Assembly (NCBI GenBank): GCA_041940305.1
Contig: JBGTSJ010000029.1
Span: forward strand, 4,023-68,022
DNA: 64,000 nt
Source of the DNA: JBGTSJ01 sp041940305
GTDB taxonomy: Bacteria; Planctomycetota; Planctomycetia; Planctomycetales; Planctomycetaceae
Direction: 5' to 3'
Positions within the stretch are counted from its first letter, which is position 1. Each line of letters starts with the position of its first letter. The notes below the pieces were generated by a model. It saw only the letters and a program-made list of their open reading frames with translations. It had not been told where the DNA came from and did not search any database. Position numbers and translations under genes: made by a program. Positions 47,531 through 55,807 of the stretch are shown here, one piece after another.

Positions 47531-48178
47531 ATGGCAGTGAGCAGCATGCCCTTCTACAAAGTTCGTCAATCCGGACCCTGGGGCTCATGGGGTCGCCTGC
47601 TTGCCCACGGATATATTCTCGACGGACCACCGAACACCACGGCGATGCATGTGGCCCGAATGGGGCCCTTTATCCCCGATGTCACCATGCCGTCGGGTTC
47701 AGTTGTGGTGGTCACTGACAACGGGCGGAAGTCGTGTGAGCGGACGCTTGGTCTTGGCGAATTCGCGCCTGTCGTCAAAGCACACGTGGTGGAGTATCAC
47801 TGGGAGTACTGGGATCGCGAATCCGAAGAACCTGGCGCATGGCCGACGACGGCTGATCTCGAATCGCCGATTGAGGAGGGCTTGCACTCGCCGTTGACTT
47901 CTGATGCCCTGGGCGACTTATGGCAAGTCGTTCTTCGCGTGGGAGCTCAGGCGGCAGTCTGCAACGAAGTGGCCCCTTGGGAGTATCAGGTGGAAGTGCA
48001 TGAGCACTCATGGACGGGTGCCGATTTGTTTTACGTTCATCTGGGGTCAAATGGCCAGCTCCCAGATTGGATCGGCGGTACAGTGATTGTGAGTGACCGC
48101 GGCCGAAACTGGCTCGAAGAGACATCCGGAGAATGGTTCGAATTCGAGGAATGCCCCGTCGGGAAGACCGCCCACTAG
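47531..48178 (+). CDS. Hypothetical protein inside the sugar locus
   Basis: The 215-residue product has no membrane helix or signal peptide and is rich in Trp and acidic residues (VVEYHWEYWDRESEEPGAWP, WEYQVEVHEHSW). I know no matching family. It sits between the dehydrogenase and the epimerase in the same direction but with 60-80 bp gaps, so it may be a later insertion with no role in sugar synthesis. Confidence 0.5.
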   Translation: MAVSSMPFYKVRQSGPWGSWGRLLAHGYILDGPPNTTAMHVARMGPFIPDVTMPSGSVVVVTDNGRKSCERTLGLGEFAPVVKAHVVEYHWEYWDRESEEPGAWPTTADLESPIEEGLHSPLTSDALGDLWQVVLRVGAQAAVCNEVAPWEYQVEVHEHSWTGADLFYVHLGSNGQLPDWIGGTVIVSDRGRNWLEETSGEWFEFEECPVGKTAH

Positions 48179-48261
48179 GGCCGCCGCCTGCAAGCAATCT
48201 ATGGTCTTGATCACCAGAGCGAATTAACGACAGCAGAGAATAATCTCTCAGTTAACTGCCG

Positions 48262-49284
48262 ATGCGCATTCTCATCACCGGATCCGCCGGGTTCATCGGC
48301 AGCTATCTTGTCGGCGAGTTTCTGAACGCCGGCTACGACGTCGTCGGTCTGGACAACTTCTCCAAGTACGGTGAGGTTCATCCCGCTCACGCCGGCCACC
48401 CCCGCTACCAGTTCGTCAGAGGGGACGCCAAGGACGCCGATCTGCTCCGCCGGCTGCTCGACGGCTGCGACGACTTTATCGCGGGGGCGGCCATGATCGG
48501 CGGCATCGCCTACTTCCACAAGCTGGCGTTTGATCTGCTGGCCGAGAACGAGCGGATTACGGCGGCCGCCTTCGATGCTGCTATTGATGCCCATCGCTCC
48601 GGAAAGCTGCGGAAGATCACGCTCCTTTCATCGTCGATGGTGTACGAGAATGTCAGCGAGTTTCCGACGCCGGAGGGGGCCGAACGGCGTTCCCCGCCTC
48701 CGTCCTCGACCTACGGATTCCAGAAGCTGGCGACAGAGTACTTTGCGCAAGGGGCGCATCAGCAGTACGCATTGCCGTATACCATCGTCCGCCCGTTCAA
48801 TTGTGTCGGCATCGGCGAACGGCGGGCCAGCGCCGATGAGGAAGTGATGTCGGGGGACGTGCGGCTCGCCCTCAGTCACGTCGTTCCGGATCTCGTCCAG
48901 AAGGTACTGAAAGGACAGAATCCGTTGCACATCCTGGGCGACGGCAATCAGGTCCGGCACTATACCTACGGCGGCGATCTCGCTCGCGGCATTCGCGTCT
49001 GTGTGGAACATCCGTCCGCCCTCAACGAGGACTTCAATATCTCGACAGCCACTGCAACGACGGTCCTGCAACTGGCCGAATTGATCTGGCAGAAGGTGCA
49101 CGGGCCCGAGGTTCCGCTGCACACTGTCAGCGATCCCCCGTTTGAACACGACGTGCCGTTTCGTTCCCCAGACGTGAGCAAAGCCCGGACTCAGCTAGGT
49201 TTTGAGGCCGAAACGACGCTCGACACCATACTCGATGAGGTCATTCCGTGGATTCAGCAGCAGATCGCCCTGGGCACGATCTGA
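48262..49284 (+). CDS. NAD-dependent nucleotide-sugar epimerase/dehydratase
   Basis: The 340-residue SDR enzyme has the nucleotide loop ILITGSAGFIGSYL, the LLSSSMVYENVSEFPTPEG region and the catalytic Tyr-x3-Lys as STYGFQKLATEYF, plus VRPFNCVGIGERR and GDGNQVRHYTYGGDLARG, as in UDP-glucose 4-epimerase relatives. It should change the stereochemistry of a UDP-sugar, perhaps one made by the dehydrogenase upstream. The next gene starts 15 bp after it, so the two are probably cotranscribed. Confidence 0.9.
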   Translation: MRILITGSAGFIGSYLVGEFLNAGYDVVGLDNFSKYGEVHPAHAGHPRYQFVRGDAKDADLLRRLLDGCDDFIAGAAMIGGIAYFHKLAFDLLAENERITAAAFDAAIDAHRSGKLRKITLLSSSMVYENVSEFPTPEGAERRSPPPSSTYGFQKLATEYFAQGAHQQYALPYTIVRPFNCVGIGERRASADEEVMSGDVRLALSHVVPDLVQKVLKGQNPLHILGDGNQVRHYTYGGDLARGIRVCVEHPSALNEDFNISTATATTVLQLAELIWQKVHGPEVPLHTVSDPPFEHDVPFRSPDVSKARTQLGFEAETTLDTILDEVIPWIQQQIALGTI

Positions 49285-49298
49285 CCGCCCAGGCCACC

Positions 49299-50039
49299 GT
49301 GTCTGCCGCCGAATCACCGGTGACTCTGATCGTGCCGGTCTTCAACGAGGCAGACAACCTGCCGCGGTTGATCGACAAGATCGAGAGCGAGGTGACCGTC
49401 CCACGCCGCGTGCTGGTCGTCTACGACTTTGAGGAGGACACGACGGTCCCGGTGGCACGGCGCCTGGCGGAAACTCGCCCCTGGCTGCACGTGGTGCGCA
49501 ACGACCTGGGTCGGGGACCCGCAAACGCCATTCGTGCGGGTTTCCTGACCGCGGGAACTGGCCCCGCCGTGGTCGTCATGGCCGACCTGTCGGACGACCT
49601 GTCGCAGATTCCGGCAATGCTTGAGCAGTATCGGGCCGGTTATCACGTCATCTGTCCGTCACGCTACATGCGGGGCGGGCGGCAGATCGGAGGCGGATGG
49701 GTGAAGTCGATCATGAGCCGCACCGCCGGCCTGACGCTGCACTGGCTGGCCGGGTTCCCCACGCACGACGCCACGAACAACTATCGAATGTATGATGCCG
49801 AGCTGGTCAACGAACTCGGAATCGACTCTCGCCGGGGCTTCGAAATTGCCCTCGAACTGACGGCCAAAGCATTCGCCCGCGGCGTCCCGGTCACGGAACT
49901 GCCGACCGTCTGGCGCGATCGCACGGCCGGCACCTCCAATTTCCGGATCATGCAGTGGCTCCCGCACTACCTGCGCTGGTACTTCTTCGCCTTGCGAGTC
50001 GGGTGGACACGCTGGCTGCGGCCGATGCCGGTGCGATAG
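49299..50039 (+). CDS. GT2 polyprenyl-phosphate sugar transferase (DPM1-like)
   Basis: The 246-residue protein is a GT-A fold enzyme with TLIVPVFNEADNLPRLIDKI, VVYDFEEDTTVPVARRLAET and the metal-binding VVVMADLSDDLSQIP. It has no membrane helices of its own apart from a short C-terminal hydrophobic helix. DPM1-like enzymes charge polyprenyl phosphate with a sugar, which the ArnT-like protein encoded just downstream would then use. The GTG at 49299 is chosen because the frame upstream overlaps the epimerase. Confidence 0.88.
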   Translation: MSAAESPVTLIVPVFNEADNLPRLIDKIESEVTVPRRVLVVYDFEEDTTVPVARRLAETRPWLHVVRNDLGRGPANAIRAGFLTAGTGPAVVVMADLSDDLSQIPAMLEQYRAGYHVICPSRYMRGGRQIGGGWVKSIMSRTAGLTLHWLAGFPTHDATNNYRMYDAELVNELGIDSRRGFEIALELTAKAFARGVPVTELPTVWRDRTAGTSNFRIMQWLPHYLRWYFFALRVGWTRWLRPMPVR

Positions 50040-50087
50040 CAGTCGCTGCAATCCACAGCAGCCGAACCGGAAAGCCCGTTGGACCTG

Positions 50088-51662
50088 ATGACAGCAGCGC
50101 TCACTCCGGATACGACGACCGCCGATCGAATGCCCCAGGGAACCGCCCGGCTGGTGCTGTTCGCCCTCTGTGTGGCGTTCGCGGCCGTCCGGTTCCCTGT
50201 CGCGTGGCGGCAGCTGCCGGCCCAGGACGAGGACTACTTCGCGGTGCCGGGCCTGACGATCCTCGAAGACGGAGTCCCCCGCATCCCGTTCCTGCCGTCG
50301 CGGAATCCGGATGGCGGCTTCTACAGAGCGGACGAGATGTTGTTCGCTTTGCCGCCGCTACTCTTTTATCTCGAAGCCGCTGCATACACACTGCTGGGGC
50401 CGACTACGGGAGCCGCGAGAGTTGTTTCCCTGACGTGCGGCGTCGTAGCAATCACGGCGGTTTATGCACTGGGGTCGCGCGTCCTTCGCAGCCGCTCGGG
50501 CGGATTGTGGAGCGCAGCCCTCTACGCGGCATCGCGCGTCCTGTATTTCCCCGGGATCACGGCTCGGCCGGACATGCTCTGCGGATTGCTCGGTCTGGGT
50601 GTGCTCCTGGCAATGTGGCAGTGGTCTCTCACGCACCGCCGCCGGTGGCTGGTCATCGCCGGATGCGGCGTCGGGCTTGGGTTACTGTCACATCCCTTCG
50701 CTGCGGTGTACGCGATTCAGGCGGGAGCCTGGACGCTGCTGACTGTCGGACGCGTTCCCGTGCGACTGGGCCGCGCCGCCCTGCTGACCGGCGTGGCGCT
50801 CATGGTGTTCTCGGCGTGGGGAATGCTGATCGTGCAGCATCCGGAAGCATTTCGTGGCCAGTTCTTCAACAACGTGATGGGTCGCTCGGGGCCGGGACTC
50901 GCCGCGCGACTGATCTGGCCGTGGCCGTCCTTCGCTGCGCAAATCCCGTTGTTCGTTGAGCATGCCGGAGCACTCCAGGCGGCGTTGATGCTGCTGGGAA
51001 CGGCGGCGTTCGCGGTCATCGCAATTCGGGGCCGAGATCCCGGATGGCGCGCACTGCTGGGCCTGGCCGTTTCGGGCGTCTACCTGCACGTCGCTTCCGT
51101 GGGACTGCACCCCACGAAGGGATACTGGTGCTACACCGGCGCACTTTTGCTGATCTGCACCGGAGGTGCGATCGACCACTGCCTGCGTCACATCGGAGCC
51201 CAGGCCGCTTCAGTGGATTCGCGTGTGAAAGTGAGGGTGTTGTTCGCCGTGATTCTGGCTGTGGCCGTTATGGCCCCAGGCAGCGGACTGCGGACGGTCG
51301 CGGCGCATCTGAGGCACTGGAATGACATCAATTACAGCGCCCCGCGTTTCACGCAGAAACTGATCGCCGAAACCCCCTCCGACGCCCGGGTCATCGTCGA
51401 TACCGGATTCGTCTTCGCATTCTACTGCGCGGGCCGTGAGCCGGTGCTGGCGCGCGAGCACCCCTTCTACTTCAGCGTCGCGGATGCCGAGTTCGACCTG
51501 CTCGTCGCGGGACCGGCCGCATTGCAGGAGGACCTCCCCAGCGTGCTCGACGCCCGATTCCTCCGCGCGTACGGCGACCGCGACAATCCGTTCGCGTGCT
51601 ATGCCGAACTATACGCAGCGCCTCCAGTCGAATCGCGGAGTATCCCGGATGTGCCGCAATAG
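50088..51662 (+). CDS. ArnT/PMT-like membrane glycosyltransferase (GT-C)
   Basis: The 524-residue protein has about 11 helices, an acidic first outer loop (QDEDYFAVPGLTILEDGVP), the ASRVLYFPGITARPDMLCGL element and a soluble C-terminal tail ending near YAELYAAPPVESRS. It is a clear paralogue of 44547-46088 (shared AVPG, PRIPF/Y, ARPDM and CYAE elements). It follows the GT2 gene that could supply its polyprenyl-linked sugar donor. The start is either the ATG at 50088 or the TTG at 50079. Confidence 0.82.
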   Translation: MTAALTPDTTTADRMPQGTARLVLFALCVAFAAVRFPVAWRQLPAQDEDYFAVPGLTILEDGVPRIPFLPSRNPDGGFYRADEMLFALPPLLFYLEAAAYTLLGPTTGAARVVSLTCGVVAITAVYALGSRVLRSRSGGLWSAALYAASRVLYFPGITARPDMLCGLLGLGVLLAMWQWSLTHRRRWLVIAGCGVGLGLLSHPFAAVYAIQAGAWTLLTVGRVPVRLGRAALLTGVALMVFSAWGMLIVQHPEAFRGQFFNNVMGRSGPGLAARLIWPWPSFAAQIPLFVEHAGALQAALMLLGTAAFAVIAIRGRDPGWRALLGLAVSGVYLHVASVGLHPTKGYWCYTGALLLICTGGAIDHCLRHIGAQAASVDSRVKVRVLFAVILAVAVMAPGSGLRTVAAHLRHWNDINYSAPRFTQKLIAETPSDARVIVDTGFVFAFYCAGREPVLAREHPFYFSVADAEFDLLVAGPAALQEDLPSVLDARFLRAYGDRDNPFACYAELYAAPPVESRSIPDVPQ

Positions 51663-51683
51663 AGCTTCTGCCGACGGTCGCTC

Positions 51684-53033
51684 TTATCCGAGAACCGATG
51701 TCACGCCGGGGACCGGCACGGGATAGCGGCCGTTCTCGTCCGGCATGGTGGGGGGCATGCTCTCGAGTGTGAGGCCGGGCATGTTTTCCGGCGTCACGCG
51801 CAGACCGTTGTTGAGCGCTTCATCCCAGCCGATCTCCTTGCCCGAATAGGTGCACATGCGGCCCAGCACGGCCGCCATCGTGCTCGTGGCGCCGTACTCA
51901 GCCTCATTGTGACTGCGTCCCTCACGGATCGCGGTAAACAGCACGTCGTGCTCGACCTGATACGGATTCGACCCGCGGCCGCGGAACGCGTACTCCTCGC
52001 CGCTGTACGGGAGGATCTTGTTACTGCGGGGGCTGTCGTCATTGAGCAGGTGGACGATCGCCTTGGTGCCGTATGCGTGCTCGCTCACGTCGCTCCAGGT
52101 GTTGCGCATGTGCGTGCACTCGCTGAACATCACGGTGTCGTCCTCAAAGAAGTACTCGACGGTGTGATGATCAAAGATCTCGCCGTATTTGTTGTCCGTG
52201 CGGATTTCCCGCCCGCCGACACCGCGCGCCCGCACCGGCAGCGCGTTCTTCAGCCACAGACCCACGTCAATGTTGTGAATATGCTGTTCGCAGATGTGGT
52301 CGCCGCACAGCCAGTTGTAGTAGTACCAGTTGCGCAGCTGGTACTCCATTTCACTGCTGCACTGCTCGCGCGACTTGTGATAGCCCCCCGAGCCCGGCTC
52401 CCACACGCCGCCGCTGTTCCAGTACACGCGCATCGCCACGATGTCGCCCGCTTCGCCGTCGTGGACGCGGGGGACGATGTCGAGATAACACTTCTGATGG
52501 CGCCGCTGCAGTCCGACACCGACCTTCAACTGTTTCTCCTTGGCCTTCTCCGCAGCAGCCAGCACCTGCCGCACGCCGGGGGCGTCGACGGCGACCGGCT
52601 TCTCCATAAAGACGTGCTTCCCCTTTTCGATGGCATACTCAAAATGCGTCGGCCGGAAACCCGGGGGCGTGGCGAGCAGGACCACGTCGATGTCGCTGTC
52701 GATGACCTTCTGGTAGGCATCGAGTCCCGAGAACATGTGCTCGGCGTCGACCGCGATGCGCTCCGGGTTGTTCGAGAACGCGTTGCGGAGGCCGCTCAGG
52801 CTGCTTTCGAGCTGATCCGGGAAGGCGTCGCCGATGGCCGTGAGCTGAACATTCCCCTCCGTGCTCAACGCTTGAACCGCCGCCTGCGAACCGCGGCCGC
52901 CGGCGCCGATCAGGCCGACGCGAACCGTGTCGTCTCCCTGGGCGTACGCGCCGGCGCTCAGTTGTCCCAGCACGCCGGCGCTCAGCGCCGCGGCGGAGGA
53001 TTGCTTCAGGAAATCACGGCGTGTGGACGGCAT
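51684..53033 (-). CDS. Tat-exported Gfo/Idh/MocA oxidoreductase
   Basis: The 449-residue protein begins with a twin-arginine signal (MPSTRRDFLKQSSAAALSAG), then a Rossmann domain (VRVGLIGAGGRGSQAAVQAL), the EKPVAVDAPGVRQVL motif with the family's EKP lysine, and a C-terminal dimer domain. Exported members of this family are abundant in planctomycetes and are thought to act on sugars or inositols, but the substrate is unknown. Export of a folded NAD(P)-binding protein fits the Tat route. Its promoter should lie in 53034-53197. Confidence 0.88.
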   Translation of the reverse strand: MPSTRRDFLKQSSAAALSAGVLGQLSAGAYAQGDDTVRVGLIGAGGRGSQAAVQALSTEGNVQLTAIGDAFPDQLESSLSGLRNAFSNNPERIAVDAEHMFSGLDAYQKVIDSDIDVVLLATPPGFRPTHFEYAIEKGKHVFMEKPVAVDAPGVRQVLAAAEKAKEKQLKVGVGLQRRHQKCYLDIVPRVHDGEAGDIVAMRVYWNSGGVWEPGSGGYHKSREQCSSEMEYQLRNWYYYNWLCGDHICEQHIHNIDVGLWLKNALPVRARGVGGREIRTDNKYGEIFDHHTVEYFFEDDTVMFSECTHMRNTWSDVSEHAYGTKAIVHLLNDDSPRSNKILPYSGEEYAFRGRGSNPYQVEHDVLFTAIREGRSHNEAEYGATSTMAAVLGRMCTYSGKEIGWDEALNNGLRVTPENMPGLTLESMPPTMPDENGRYPVPVPGVTSVLG

Positions 53034-53111
53034 CTATCTGCTCCCGGATGTGTTGGAGTCGGAGTCGGTTGTGGTTCAGTGGAGGAGAGAGACTCCGATT
53101 TCAACGAAAAG

Positions 53112-53187
53112 GCCCACCGGTTGCAACCGGCGGGCTTGGAGGGAATGCGCGTGGAGAAACCTGGTTTCGCCAGGAAACCGGGTCTCT
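53112..53187. terminator. Two hairpins after rpoZ
   Basis: GCCC-x-CCGGTTGCAACCGG-x-GGGC (53112-53135) is a near-perfect palindrome, and a second stem around CCTGGTTTC/GAAACCGGG lies at 53154-53187. Both sit just past the end of rpoZ (minus strand), so they probably end the yicC-gmk-rpoZ transcript. Confidence 0.55.
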
Positions 53188-53197
53188 GACATGTTGA

Positions 53198-53464
53198 TTA
53201 CAGGTCGTCGAGATTCGGGCCGCCGTCGTCCGCGACGTCCGGCGCGTCATCGACGGCCATCACGACGTTGCCGGAGTTGTCGAGGTAAATCTTGTCCTGC
53301 AGGATTTCCTGGACGACAGTGTCCATTCCCGGCTTTCCCGACACGTCAACGAGCGACGGTGAGCCGCGATTCAGGGCGACCAGCCGCTTCTGGATCAGGG
53401 TGGACAGCTTAAAACGGCCGCCGACCTTTCGGACGATAATTTCTTCCTTCAATTCATCCAGCAT
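53198..53464 (-). CDS. rpoZ: RNA polymerase omega subunit (planctomycete type)
   Basis: The 88-residue product (MLDELKEEIIVRKVGGRFKL, STLIQKRLVALNRGSPSLVD) is the divergent planctomycete omega subunit that helps assemble RNA polymerase by holding beta'. It is recognised by the VGGRFKLSTLIQKRLVALN segment and by its position behind gmk, the order found in many bacteria. The ATG at 53464 overlaps the end of gmk by 11 bp. The acidic C-terminal tail (DVADDGGPNLDDL) is normal for this group. Confidence 0.8.
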   Translation of the reverse strand: MLDELKEEIIVRKVGGRFKLSTLIQKRLVALNRGSPSLVDVSGKPGMDTVVQEILQDKIYLDNSGNVVMAVDDAPDVADDGGPNLDDL

Positions 53465-54065
53465 GCGCGTCCGCCTTGTTCGCTTCGAGAATGCCGCAGA
53501 TCTCACGCACCGCCTTGTCCAGATCGTCGTTGACGACCCGGTAGCGGTACGAATCTGCCAATTGTAATTCGTTGCGCGCCGTCTGCAACCGACGCTGGAT
53601 CACCTCTTCCGATTCGGTCCCCCGGTCCCGCAGCCGCCGCTCGTATAGCTCTTCGGACGGCGTCTTGAGAAAGATCGTGATCGCGTCCGGATACGTCCGC
53701 ATGACATTGAGGGCGCCTTCGACGTCCACTTCCAGCAGCGCCCAGGCGCCTGCATTGCGAATGCGCTCAATCTCCGAGAGCAGCGTGCCGTACCAGTATC
53801 CGCTGCGGTGGACTTCGGCGCACTCCAGGAACTCGCCCGCCTGCCGACGTGCTGCGAACGTGTCGGGCGTCAGGAAGTAGTAGTCGCGACCATCCACTTC
53901 CCCTTTCCGCATCGGCCGGGTCGTGGCAGAGACGGACATCTCCAGCGGAACCGGCGACTCGCGCAGCAACCGCTGCACGACCGTCGTCTTCCCCGCCCCC
54001 GCTGGACCGGACAAAACGACGACCTCAAAACCCGATGCCGAACTGGCGTCTGAAACACTCACCAC
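53454..54065 (-). CDS. gmk: Guanylate kinase
   Basis: GMP kinase (ATP + GMP to ADP + GDP) with the P-loop VVLSGPAGAGKTTVVQRLL, the GMP-binding SVSATTRPMRKGEVDGRDYY, EVDVEGALNVMRTYPD and the RLRDRGTESEEVIQRRL lid; 203 residues, normal length. The only starts before the P-loop are GTG codons (54065 and 54062), which lie at the edge of the 7-bp tandem array; an in-frame TGA from the array lies directly upstream. The next ATG is past the P-loop. Initiation must therefore happen inside or at the edge of the repeats. The order yicC-gmk-rpoZ is a usual one. Confidence 0.93.
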   Translation of the reverse strand: MVSVSDASSASGFEVVVLSGPAGAGKTTVVQRLLRESPVPLEMSVSATTRPMRKGEVDGRDYYFLTPDTFAARRQAGEFLECAEVHRSGYWYGTLLSEIERIRNAGAWALLEVDVEGALNVMRTYPDAITIFLKTPSEELYERRLRDRGTESEEVIQRRLQTARNELQLADSYRYRVVNDDLDKAVREICGILEANKADAHAG

Positions 54066-54170
54066 TCACCACTCACCACTCACCACTCACCACTCACCAC
54101 TCACCACTCACCACTCACCACTCACCACTCACCACTCACCACTCACCACTCACCACTCACCACTCACCAC
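54056..54170. repeat. 7-bp tandem repeat array (about 16 copies)
   Basis: The unit CACCACT (GTGAGTG on the gene strand) is repeated without visible interruption over about 115 bp, filling nearly the whole space between the stop of yicC (54173) and the start of gmk. Each unit read on the minus strand contains GGTGA, complementary to TCACC in the 3' end of 16S rRNA, and a GTG start-like codon. Such heptamer arrays can change copy number by slippage. Confidence 0.95.
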
Positions 54171-54172
54171 AT

Positions 54173-55054
54173 TCACTCCACATTCTGCACAATCTCGCGG
54201 ATCCGCTCGATCGCTCCCTTCGTATCCACCACGCGGCGGGCAATCTCCACGTCGTTGGCCTTGGAGCCGATCGTGTTGATCTCGCGGTTCATTTCCTGGC
54301 AGAGGAACTCCATCGTCCGGCCGGTGGACTCGTCGTTGTCGATCAGCACGCGGAACTGCTCAATGTGACAGCGGAGGCGAGTGATCTCCTCGTTGATGTC
54401 GCTGCGGTCGGCGAACAGTCCGACTTCGCGGATCAGGTCGCCGTCGCCGACGGAGATTCCCGCCTCCCGGAGGGCGTCGTTGATACGGTCCCGCAGCCGT
54501 TGTCGATACTCCTCCACCACGAGCGGCGCACGACCGGTGATCTCCACCAGGCTCGACTCCATGACGCCGCAGAGTTGCGAGAGTTCCTGCGCCATCGAGG
54601 CCCCCTCGCGGAGGCGAAACTCGTTCAGCCGATCGAGCGCTGCGCTCAGCGCCCGTTCGACCAGCGGCCACTCCTGCGGGGTCAGTTGGGATGCGCTTCC
54701 CTCCTGAACCACGCCCGGCAGCGCCAGCAGAAGGCTGAGATCGGCCGGGCCGGGGAGTTGCAGCTCGACGGCGATCCGCTGCAACTGCCGCACGTAACCG
54801 CGAAGGGCGTCCCCGTCGAGCGAGTTGGCTCCCGTGCCGTCGTGGCGTTCGGCGCGAAGCTGAACCGAGAGTGTCCCGCGGGCGATGCGGCTGCGGATCA
54901 CCTTCTCAACGTCGTGCTCCAGCTGGAGGTACGAATCCGGCCCGCGCAGCGAGACTTTCAGATGGCGGTTGTTGACGCTCCGCAACTCCACGGAGATCGA
55001 CAGTCCGTCATCCTGGGCGCGCCCCTCGCCGATGCCCGTCATGCTCAGCAGCAC
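54173..55054 (-). CDS. yicC: YicC-family endoribonuclease
   Basis: The 293-residue protein has the family start MTGIGEGRAQDDGLSISVEL, with RSVNNRHLKVSLR and the C-terminal NEEITRLRCHIEQFRVLID and GRTMEFLCQEMNREINTIGS, followed by KANDVEIARRVVDTKGAIE. YicC proteins are RNA-degrading enzymes that usually sit upstream of gmk, as here. The start could be the ATG at 55054 or the one four codons later. The gene upstream, secG, ends only 11 bp before it. Confidence 0.9.
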   Translation of the reverse strand: MLLSMTGIGEGRAQDDGLSISVELRSVNNRHLKVSLRGPDSYLQLEHDVEKVIRSRIARGTLSVQLRAERHDGTGANSLDGDALRGYVRQLQRIAVELQLPGPADLSLLLALPGVVQEGSASQLTPQEWPLVERALSAALDRLNEFRLREGASMAQELSQLCGVMESSLVEITGRAPLVVEEYRQRLRDRINDALREAGISVGDGDLIREVGLFADRSDINEEITRLRCHIEQFRVLIDNDESTGRTMEFLCQEMNREINTIGSKANDVEIARRVVDTKGAIERIREIVQNVE

Positions 55055-55065
55055 AGGGAGCCGCC

Positions 55066-55614
55066 TCAGTTCTCGGGAGTGGACGTGTCGGTCTCGGACG
55101 GTGCTGCCGGATCGCCGCCGGTCGGGGCGTCCCCCTCAATGGTTGTTGGGCCATCCTCGCTCGTGCCGGACTCCTCATTGCCAGTGTCCGCCTCGCCAGG
55201 CGTCGCGTCGCCGGTCGGGGCCGGAGTCGTGGTCGTGGAGTCACCAGGCGGCTGGGGAGGCTGCGGCGGGATCACCGGCCCGTCGGCGCCGGTTGCATCG
55301 TCCGTCGCCTCCGTGTCATCGTCGATCGTATCTTCGAGCCGCGACTCCCCTTCCTGCTCGGCGGCCGCCCGGAGAAAAAAGCCGCTGCCGCCCGAGACAA
55401 CGACCCACAGCACGGCGACGACGATGGTGATCTTCGTGAACACGTCGCCAGCCTTGCTGCCGAAGGCGCTCTGACCTCCCATGCCGCCGAAAGCGCCGGC
55501 CAGACCGCCGCCGCGGCCGCGCTGCAGCAGCACGATGATCATCAGGAAGATCCCGAGCACGAGCAGCAGGATCTGCGAAAAGTACGCCATGAACGAGGCC
55601 ATGAGTGTCTCCAA
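55066..55614 (-). CDS. secG: SecG preprotein translocase subunit with acidic tail
   Basis: SecG stimulates SecYEG-mediated export. Residues 1-75 carry the two family helices: MAYFSQILLLVLGIFLMIIV, then LLQRGRGGGLAGAFGGMGGQ and SAFGSKAGDVFTKITIVVAV. The rest (about 80-182) is a Thr/Glu/Pro/Gly-rich low-complexity tail, typical of planctomycete SecG. METLMASFMAYF offers several start codons (55614, 55602, 55590); the first is annotated. Confidence 0.9.
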   Translation of the reverse strand: METLMASFMAYFSQILLLVLGIFLMIIVLLQRGRGGGLAGAFGGMGGQSAFGSKAGDVFTKITIVVAVLWVVVSGGSGFFLRAAAEQEGESRLEDTIDDDTEATDDATGADGPVIPPQPPQPPGDSTTTTPAPTGDATPGEADTGNEESGTSEDGPTTIEGDAPTGGDPAAPSETDTSTPEN

Positions 55615-55632
55615 ACCTCACTTTGCCGATGG

Positions 55633-55760
55633 CACAGCAGGGAACGCGGTTTGACAGAAGGTCGCGAAGGGAACGAAGAGGTCAAGCGGGGAGCAAGTTT
55701 TAACTCACACGCTCATTCTTCGTTCCGTGTCCTTCTCCGTGACCTTCGTTCCCTGCTGTG
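55633..55760. repeat. Palindromic repeat element with 14-bp terminal inverted repeats
   Basis: The outer ends CACAGCAGGGAACG (55633-55646) and CGTTCCCTGCTGTG (55747-55760) are perfect inverted copies. Inner parts (GAAGGTCGCGAAGGGAACGA against CGTTCCGTGTCCTTC and GTGACCTTC) are also related. The 128-bp element lies between tpiA and secG, is non-coding, and resembles in style the element at 3843-4013. It may fold into a large hairpin in the transcript. Confidence 0.7.
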
Positions 55761-55807
55761 AAATCTTGTCTTTGTGTGCTGCTGGGGGTGGGTTGCCGGT
55801 TGACGCG

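Noticed and set aside
51909..53189. 426-codon open frame antisense to the Gfo/Idh/MocA gene
   Set aside because: The opposite strand has a clear Tat signal, Rossmann fold and EKP motif; this frame is only a GC-driven shadow.
54056..54170. CRISPR array
   Set aside because: The units are 7 bp and directly abutting with no spacers, and no cas genes are nearby.
53849..55474. 541-codon plus-strand frame with repeated His-Ser-Pro-Leu-Thr-Thr units
   Set aside because: The repeats are just the 7-bp array read antisense, and the rest lies under gmk, yicC and secG.
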